Source: Symsagittifera roscoffensis (Eukaryota; Xenacoelomorpha; Acoela; Convolutidae). From it: a stretch of DNA of 64,000 nt. The first letter of the stretch is position 1; every line of letters begins with the position of its first letter. Under the pieces are notes generated by a model. The model did no database searches and had not been told where the DNA came from. It was given only the letters and a program-made list of their open reading frames with translations. Shown here in pieces: positions 56,192 to 64,000 of this stretch. Both the position numbers and the translations under genes were made by a program. The stretch covers positions 67,568,025 through 67,632,024 of the forward strand of contig NC_087064.1 in assembly GCF_963678635.1 (NCBI RefSeq), given 5' to 3'.

Positions 56192-58770
56192 CGTGGGCTA
56201 AAAAGATGGTTGTTCTGAAAACGGAAGTTAGTGGTATGTGGCTGTTCTTTAATTTGTTCATATTTTTCTTCTACATTTGGTTGCTGGGCTATTATGTGAG
56301 TAAATGGACTTTGTGCATAACTTTGACTTGGAGAGATGTGCTCTGTTAGAGCTATATTCCTGTAATTTCGTGGTACTAAAGATAATGGATGGTTATTATA
56401 TGAAGTGTGCAATTGTGGTGCAGTAGGTCTTGTATTTTTGCTGTCTTGTGAATTATCATATGCATTTGGTGTGGTTGATAGTTTTTGTTATATTCATTTA
56501 TTTGTTGATTTTGTTAATTGATTTTGTTAAACGAGCTTGAAAACATTCCGAAAAATCCTGCGAAAAATATGCGTGCTACACTTCCTTGTTTGTTTACTTG
56601 AGTGTGTTTTGCGCATGTGTTATAGATTCCTTTCAATAATGAGAAGAGAAAACCAAAAAAATTAAACTTTGCATATAATATCGTCAATCTTTCCAAGCTG
56701 TAGTAGGGCAATCCTAGAAAGGCGAAGAGTTCATTTTTGAAACTTACAAAACTATAAATTTTGATGGGTGATATATCTTGTGGAATTATTTTTCACCGTT
56801 TAATTAAATGTAATCTTTTATATCTTTAAAGTATCCACTGTATTCCTGTGTATAGATGTCTGAAAGTCCTGCAGTTTCGGCAAATTTTCTTAGGTTTTGG
56901 TCGATGGATTTTCTTAATATTGTATCCATTTGTGTAAGAATTTCTTGAAATTTTTGTGTACGGATGTGATGTTGTGTATCTGGTTTAGAGTATATACCTA
57001 TTGATTTTAAATTTATTTTTGGGTTTCTAGCAATAGCTCTGATACTTTATGGTGAAAATTTCTTTAATGGTGGCATAAGTGTAGGATATGGTGTGAGAAG
57101 ATAATATTTATCTTAATTGGAATATAACTGTATAACATTGTGGCTATTTTCAGATCAACATGAGACAGCTGTATTCCAAAAAGATGTTCTTCTAATTTGT
57201 AACATCTTTTGTAACATCTTTTGTCTTCATATACATATAATGGTGATACTTTTTTGTAGATCGGTAATACCATAGTATATTTCCTTTGTAGTCAATAAAA
57301 TTTGATCTTTTTCCTGAAAACAAATATCGTGCATAAGGTATTTTTAATACTGCAAGTGTAAGTGATTGTAAAATTTGTGTTCGTTCAAGTTCACATGAGT
57401 GATCAAGCGTTTCCAGTTCTGATAGTGACATTTCTTGAAAATTCTTCTTATTGTATAGAGTAATTTCATGTCTAAGTGGATGTCATAGTGAATTGCACCA
57501 AAATAGGTATTGTTCATAATTGATAGTTCCTGTAAACGTGTACTGCTTTTGTCTTGTGGTCAAAGTTTTCCACCAGTATTTCCTGTGATTTTCAGAAAAA
57601 TTACTGATATGTATCAATTTTTGTCACAATTTGAAATGTGATGTGTTGCCTTTGGATTGATTATTAGTTTTCCTGTGTTCATGTCGAAACCTTTTTCGTA
57701 TTCGACAAAAACTTCTGAGTATTGTGTTTTATAAAGTGGAGTGTTCCATTTGCAGGCGAGTTCTGTTTCTGGGTAGATTTGAAAACGTGTCAGTTTGTTT
57801 TCTATAAAATTGATATTATTGGAACGGTGATTGTTTTGTCGGATTTTTTCTGGGTTTACTTTATCATAAAAGATGGATTCAAATAGATATTTTTGATAAA
57901 ACTTTATCATTCTTGCGTGTAATCTTGCAACTTGAAATGTGGTACATGTGTCTTCGGGGAACCAAACAAAAGTTGCTTGTTTTCTTGTTGTTGGATCGCA
58001 ATATCCTTGATAAATTTTACAAGGTATTCGTATTCCTTGATAAATCATAGTGTTGTCTTTTAATTCTTGTGATAGTTGTACTTAGGGTTTTCCAATCAAA
58101 AACATAAATTGATATCTTTTGTTTTTGTGCCAGCTTTGCAATAAGAAGGGTTGTTTATTCCAATGTCTGTTATCCAATTTTTATCATGAAGATCATAATT
58201 TAATCGTCCATGTGGCCGTGGAATGGGTATTTGTCATCTATTTTTATATGACCTTGGTATTTTTCAAGTTCCGCTTGATGTACAGAGTCTGAAAAAACTT
58301 GAAAATTTAACAACTTTCGGTTTGTACCTTTATTTCTGTTTAATTTCAATGGTTTAAGTTCTTTTTTACTTTCTTCAGGGCTAAAATGTAAAAGTTTCTC
58401 TATATTAATTTAATAGAAAGATTCCTGAGCAAGTCTATTTTTGTTTCCATTTGAGACTGTGGAACAATGTACTTTTTTCTCTGAGAATGTTGCGGTAAAT
58501 TTGTATCCTGTTAATGTTGTAGCTCGAGCTTTTGAATAAAATGTGGCTATTATATTTGTTGTTTCGATTTGTTGTTGATCGGGTTCGCATTGAGTTACTT
58601 GGTTTATGGCGTATTTATTTAGTGTTTTTTGTTCATTTTCTTCACAATCATAAGGTGTGACTTGTAAATCCTGGGGTCTTATTCGGGGAGAAGGGTTTTT
58701 ATGATTTGTTGGTTCTGAAAAAGTAAAAGGGAGTAGGGTTTGAAGGAGAAGAACTACTAGAAAAATAAAT
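56188..58770 (-). pseudogene. env-like: Envelope-like glycoprotein, broken
   Basis: Pieces matching copy 1 env in order: an ectodomain start near 58700, VWFPEDTCTTFQVA near 57960, SLSELE near 57425, the membrane segment LYAKFNFFGFLFSLLKG near 56670, and the tail ending FSPR at 56188. There are many stops and frameshifts, and the initiator ATG is changed. Preservation of the Cys-containing core and the membrane segment supports the envelope reading of copy 1. Confidence 0.85.
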
Positions 58771-59849
58771 GTGTGGGATAGTCCTGAATATGGATTATAG
58801 AATGTGATGTATCCAATTGTCTTTTTTGTATATCAATCGTATTTATAGATAATTTCTGTTGTGAAAAATGGGGTAGGTAATGATTGTGTTGCTATACTGG
58901 GTGGGGCTATGGGGAGAGTATGGTGTACTAAATTGTTTCATTTTACTGTTATTTTAAAATTAAATGTCAGATTGTCTTGTGTAAGAATTTGTATGTTGTG
59001 TTCCGGTATGTCTTTGTGAATATCGTGTCGATTTTGTAATCTGTTCAGTGCCCAATTATGTAGTCTGTTAATGTCAAGATGATGACCAAATAATGGAGGG
59101 GGTTCTAAGAATGTAATCCAATCTAATCGTAAGGGTATATTATTGGTTAAATGTTCCTTATACTATTTTCTAAATTTGTAGGGAATTTTGAAGGAAATGA
59201 TGTTGATGGGGACTGTCTTATTGAAGGGGTTGAAGGAAGTGAGAGAGTTTCTATCAATGACAAAGATGTATCCGATGAGATTTCTATAGGGTCGTTTACC
59301 AAGTTTGGTTCACCTTAAGTGAAAGCTTGTGTCATCCAATGTGGTAGACGTTGTGTTGAAGTTGGGGGGTTAAAGGGATTTTCACGAATTTGTTCGGATG
59401 TGGGGGTTGATCCTAAGTAATCCGATGGTATGTTTGGAGTATTTTTGTAAGGTAGATTGTAATGGTGGGGGGGTACTTTGAGTTGTACTACTGGAAAGAT
59501 TTGAATTGGTGATGAGGTTATATTAAGATGAACTCTGGGAGTTGTGAAATGTGGTTGTATGATTTGTCTATCTATTGTGGATGTATTTTGGTTTTGACTT
59601 CGATGTCTTTTTCTATTAAGTTCTTCGACATAATGGTTCGTATTGTGGTTCGCTTAGGGTTTCGTGGCGATTTACAGGTTCTGAAGGTTCTGATAATAGT
59701 GAATGTCTTTCCTCAAATGTATATGGATTTTCTTGAAATGAAATACGTGTTGATGATTGAGGGTGATTTGTTTGACTAGATGTTGGTGTTGTTGGAGATT
59801 CCTGGGATGTCGTAGTGGGGGGACTGTTGTGTGTTTTGTTGATTAGCAA
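58771..59849 (-). pseudogene. ORFX homolog and its post-stop extension, broken
   Basis: STRISFQENPYTFEERH near 59720 matches copy 1. The frame later ends FKITVK with TGA at 58938-58940, the same place where copy 1 has TAA. In-frame similarity then resumes, with YTKKTIGYITFYNPYSGLS near 58800. Other stops and shifts occur. As in copy 1, no ATG precedes the conserved part (the nearest candidate is TTG). Confidence 0.6.
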
Positions 59850-59873
59850 TTTTGAAAAGTACTTTAAATTTTT

Positions 59874-60065
59874 TTAACTATGAAGAAAATTTAAGTTGAT
59901 TATAATTTTTTCTATGAAAATTATTAAAAGTGTTTTTGCTAATGCAAAATTTAATATTCGTTTTTCTATGCATTTGCATATTTTCATAATTAGGGAGATT
60001 AAAAAAGTGAACATTATCACTGAAGAAAGAAAAATGTCTATCTTGTTGAATAGATGTCTTAACAA
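59874..60065 (-). pseudogene. Membrane peptide ORF homolog
   Basis: 63 open codons aligned with 6449-6637: two hydrophobic segments around ICKCIEK. The first codon is TTG because of a change at the homologous ATG. Otherwise uninterrupted. Confidence 0.55.
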
Positions 60066-60892
60066 TTAGATAGTTGTTGAAATATCGTACCTCAGGAGGT
60101 GGTCAAGAAATTTAACAAACTTGAGGTATGCTTTTTGTAGTGAACAGAAAGTTACGAAGAAACTGAAAAAAAAATTATGAAGAGAGAGAAAAATATTTCG
60201 AAGGTGTCTATAGTAAAAATATATTGATTTGTAAAAATATTGATAGGAGTGAAAAAAGTTTTGAATTTATTATTTTGAGGATTTTAACTGAGTGTCAGAG
60301 AAGCATTTGAGAAATGATTCGTTCTTGCCGAATTAATTTTTATTTTTTGAACCTAAATTTGAGCCAAGTTTTTGTTTTTGACAATTGGGTTAGATATAGG
60401 CTATTTTTTTGGGGGGGGGAGATGTCTGAGTGTCTGAGAATTAGCTTTCTAGTTTTGTTTTCCTTTATGGGATGATCGGGGGTATTTAGGAGGTATTCGT
60501 ACTTAAGACTATTTGATCTTGTCCTATTCTTACTTTAGGCTAATTTAACATTTTTCTTTAAGGGAAATTTGGAGTGTAAGTTGGGAAAAAATTGTTGATC
60601 TTTGTATTAGTTGATAGGGTAGGGTTGTTATAATTAGGTTTTGTTTTTTTTCCGGTTGTCAAATATGAGCTTATATATATATAGTTACATATATGTTTGA
60701 AGTTTGCAAAGTGTCGGCCAAAGAAGTGGTGTCAGAATGAGGTGATGTTTAGATAGTTTTGGAGTGTTTAAGAGTGTCAGCATGAAATTTTAGAAAAGAG
60801 AAGAAAAATGTGTTAAATTTGTTTAAAAGTTTAAAATTTAAAATGATAAGTAATTAGAAAGGGGCTTTTGGAGTTCAACTTTCTTTAATGTT
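60066..60892 (-). other. Spacer between the membrane ORF and integrase, copy 2
   Basis: Non-coding, partly alignable to 6638-7625, including ACTTTAGGCTAATTTAACAT near 60532 and AGGTACGAT next to the membrane ORF. Confidence 0.5.
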
Positions 60893-62490
60893 TTACATTG
60901 TGGAATGAAGGTTTTTACTTTTTTCGTGGTTGATTTCGAAGTCACGATGATTGTCGATGTTGAGATTTTTTTTTATTTCTTGCGGTAAAAAATTTTCTTC
61001 TAATTTTCGTTTTTTTTGTTTCTGAGGTATTTGTTTATTGCTTACTTCTTGGTATTTTTTTCGGTTATTTTCTTTATTTTTGGTTCCAAAAAGTGTAATG
61101 AATAATTGCGTCATTTGTTTGGTTTTTGATTATTGTCTGAGTTGTCGTGGACAACTTTGAGTCCGGTAAAGGAGTATAATTGTGCTAGCTCACGAAGAGC
61201 GTACTCTTTTGGGTAATAGGGTAAAAAATTCTTTCTATGTTGAACAATTTCTTTTTTTTTTGAATCAATAATTTTATATGTTACGTCAGTGGTTTTATCA
61301 ATGATTTGAATTGGTCCTCTTTGGATTGGTTGTAATTTTTTAGAAAATCCTTTCTGTGTTACAAAATTTGGGAATAAGACATATTTCCAATTTTTAAATT
61401 TGTAGCTGGTGCGAATCGTGAATTTATTTGGGAATGAACATTTTGTCTTTGTAATAAATTTTTGGCTATTTTTTGACAATTTTCAATGTGTTTTTATCTC
61501 TGTTTAAAATTCATTCAGTATGTGTGCCGGAAGCTAGTTTTATAATTTGTGGGTGATGAAAATGATCTTCATCGTGTGTATGTAATGATAGATCATAACA
61601 TAATGATTCTTTTGTAGGTTTGCAAAAACCTTGTGTGTTTTTTGAAGAGTTGCTGTGAAAATTATTTGTTTCCGTGGTTTTTGATTAAAAACCACTTCAT
61701 AAGGTGATAGTTTTAAGGTTGTTGTTATTTGTGAAATGTAAGCTAAGGGGAATAATTTTACATCTGTTCACCATTCAGTATAAATTGTATTGTCTCCATT
61801 TATGATACATCTGAGATATTCTTGTAGTGAACGGTTCATTCCTTCGACTAAACCATTAGTACAAGGGGCATGCGGTGTTCGTTTGTGTTTGATGTTATAT
61901 AGATGGCATAATGTGATTATTTCATTATTAGTGAACTCGGTGCCATTGTCTGTGACAAGGATTTCTGGTTATCCGAATTTCGCTATCCAGTGTTCATAAA
62001 GTGTTGTATATGCACAATAAACATTACAATGAGGAACTGGGTTAAGTGCAACGTAGTATGTAAATGCGTCAACTATGACCATTATATTCAATTTTCCTTC
62101 TGACGAGGGTGATCTTGGTCCTTTTGTATCGAATGAGATTCTGTGGTTAAAGTATAAACTTTGTACTTTAAAATTTTCTTTTTCTGCTATTTTCCTTTGA
62201 TATGGTTATGGTTTACTTAATTGGCATGTTGTGCAATCGGTGCATAATACTTTGATCCAAAACGGTGCATTTGGAAAGTAAAAATTTTGAATAGAGTTTG
62301 AGTATGTTCTTTCTGATCCTGCATGTCCCTTAGTATTCAAGGAATGTTATATTCGAAAGACTAGGAGTATCATACTTAGTGGTAAACAGGGTACTCTTAA
62401 ATCAAATCTTCGGTATTCTAAAATACTTGTTTCCTCATTTATGGATGTTTTACTGAACTTTGTAAAATATTTAAGAAGTGTTTTGTTTCC
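60893..62490 (-). pseudogene. pol (IN): Integrase homolog, broken
   Basis: A zinc-binding piece (CTDCTTCQ near 62230), core pieces (LYFNHR near 62150, TDNGTEF near 61940, GLVEGMNRS near 61840), a GPI-type module (RGPIQIIDK near 61305) and a basic C-terminal tail to 60893. Stops and frameshifts lie between them. It reads through the two codons that are TAA in copy 1. Confidence 0.82.
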
Positions 62491-62650
62491 TAGAATTAAG
62501 ATAACAGGGTAAACAGGGAGGGTACTCTTAAATCAAATCTTTGGTATTCTAAAATATTTGCTTCCTCATTTATGGATGTTTTACTGAACTTTGTAAAATA
62601 TTTAAGAAGTGTTTTGTTTCCAAGAATTAGGATATCTGTTTTTATGGGTT
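62391..62650 (-). repeat. 131-bp tandem duplication inside the copy 2 pol linker
   Basis: The segment beginning GTACTCTTAAATCAAATCTT at 62391 is repeated from 62522 with few changes. It is absent from copy 1, so it arose after divergence and further disrupts this gene. Confidence 0.85.
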
Positions 62651-62652
62651 TT

Positions 62653-64000
62653 GTTTCATAATTGCGCCAAAATTTCAATTTTCTAATGACTGGTAAAGGT
62701 TTTAATATTTTTGTAGCATTCAAGTGTTATTTCCTCTGTCTTTAGTAGAAAGATATTTTCAATTTCTATTTTTAGAGAGGTATGTTTTCTAGGGGGTCAT
62801 GGAGGTTAAAAACTTGATTTTTGTGTACATTGAATCGGTATCTGGAGGTCCTGATAATTTTATATTATCAGTTAGATTTTTTTATTCTATTAAAGGGAAT
62901 AGGCCTGTCCTATACATTTTTTGTCTGATTGTTTTTTGTTGTGAATTGTTTTTGATCCATGATGAATATGGTATCGAATCAAATGTAGAGTTTACTAATA
63001 GTTCTAATTCGTAGTGATTATTTTGGCAATCTAAATTTAATGGAAAGTGCTGTAAGTTATTCATTTGTGAGTGATCAACGTCAGTTTTTACTGCATGTTT
63101 TCATTCTAAATATTGTGATGTTTCGTCTTTTGCAAGAAAAAACATAATATTCTGTGGTATTTCAACTGTTGTTTTTCTTGTTAATAATTCAGGTAGTGTA
63201 CTTCTACTGAGTGTGTCCGGTAATGCAAGATTTTTTCCTGCTGTCCAAACTATATGTAAATTTGGAAATTTCCTTAAAATTCATTGAAATCTATAATCTC
63301 TTTGGCTGGATTTAATTTTTGTGTAAAGAGAAAAATTAGAGGTTTATGGTCTGTAAGTAGAACTATTGGATGTAAAAATTCATCATATTCTGTGAGAGTG
63401 TTTATTATAGCTGTTCATTCTTTTGTTAGTGTAGAGAGTCTAAGTTCAGCTTGTGTAAATAGTTTTGAGTTTGCGTCGCACATAGCATAAAATGGTTGGT
63501 CTGGATCTGGAATAGTATTTCATATTGGTTCAGTGAGTGTTTTTATTTCTTCAAATCGTTTCTGATGTTTTGTTGTCCATTCTAAATTATATTTGTGGCC
63601 GAGAGTGTTAGAAACTGGTATTAAATATAGTTGCATTTTATTGACATATTTACTTAAGAAAGTAAGCATTCCAAAAGATTCTTTTATCCGAGGCTGCTTT
63701 CATGATTTATCCGAGGCTGCTTTCATGTTTTTTAAGTAGTATTTGATGATACTTATCTAAGACAATAAACGTTTCGTTTTTCGTCTGTGATTGCATGAAA
63801 TATTAACTAAATGCTGAAAATGCTGCTTTTCCTATGGAGATTCCATAAAAAAGTATAATAATTTTTTTTGTTGGTTCCCAATAACGAATTGCGTTAATCA
63901 TCGTGATTGTTCATCTAGTGGCTTTGGTTGTATGCACTGTTCTTGTCAGCTGTTGTGAAGTATTTTCCGTTAGTTTTTGTAAGAATTACTTGAATTGCTT
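62653..64000 (-). pseudogene. pol (RT-RH): RT C-terminal part and RNase H homolog, broken and truncated by the window
   Basis: RNase H and connection sequences are recognisable by comparison with 9353-10520, with stops, shifts and local loss around the YLDD region near 63800. A 23-bp tandem duplication (TTTATCCGAGGCTGCTTTCA…) is present at 63683-63728. Confidence 0.75.
63683..63728. repeat. 23-bp tandem duplication
   Basis: Two adjacent copies of TTTATCCGAGGCTGCTTTCATGA in the RT remnant. Confidence 0.85.

Larger units (their letters stand above)
52500..64000 (-). mobile_element. Second copy of the long Ty3-like element, decayed and cut by the window end
   Basis: Same gene order as copy 1 from the 3' LTR back to RT, on the minus strand. 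Almost every gene has stops or frameshifts, while protein-level similarity remains clear, so this is an older insertion of a related lineage and not a recent duplicate. Nucleotide similarity is highest in integrase and lower in ORF602 and env. Gag and the 5' end lie beyond 64000. Confidence 0.92.

Overview
The window looks like an AT-rich nematode genome, most probably Caenorhabditis or a close relative. The evidence is one spliced 7TM receptor gene with nematode-style splice sites, a Ty3-like LTR retroelement family, long intronic satellites and several small non-autonomous transposons. There are no bacterial-type genes, CRISPR arrays or rRNAs. All recognisable genes lie on the minus strand.

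Layout, left to right. (1) Positions 1-17746 are most of a very long (over 17.7 kb) minus-strand Ty3-like element; its 3' LTR lies left of the window. In transcription order it holds a 410-bp 5' LTR (17337-17746), a primer-binding-site candidate, a 1.25-kb structured leader, a 148-codon basic pre-gag ORF, a 1245-codon gag ending in the protease active site, a pol broken in five places (PR-RT-RNase H-IN), a 62-codon membrane-peptide ORF, a Ser/Thr/Pro-rich ORF without an AUG ('ORFX'), an 872-codon envelope-like glycoprotein and a 602-codon ORF of unknown function. Several ORFs are joined by overlaps: ATGA at pre-gag/gag and env/ORF602, short out-of-frame overlaps elsewhere. (2) Positions 17747-25630 are a degenerate satellite of about 105-bp units interrupted by a 1.1-kb island. 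(3) Positions 26431-27462 are a large fold-back element. (4) Positions 27878-49700 are one 7TM receptor gene whose three exons join in phase into 413 codons. Intron 2 is 18.5 kb and holds a duplicated 3.3-kb block, self-complementary GAGCGG hairpin satellite, a long array of about 360-bp units with higher-order structure, a second tandem array, a 966-bp LTR element and a hAT-type MITE with an 8-bp target duplication. (5) Positions 49701-52499 show no gene. (6) Positions 52500-64000 are a second, decayed copy of the long element, cut by the window end inside RT.

The decayed copy allows the first to be read comparatively. The membrane ORF, ORFX, env, ORF602, the env/ORF602 ATGA junction and the ORFX stop followed by conserved in-frame sequence occur in both, so they belong to the element and are not chance ORFs. 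By inference, gag and pol make and copy the particle, env supplies a membrane glycoprotein, and the pre-gag, membrane, ORFX and ORF602 products are accessory proteins of unknown role. This element architecture is the strongest candidate for something undescribed. The receptor gene, with an 18.5-kb satellite-filled intron, is the second. All identities were judged by eye; no alignment or search was run.
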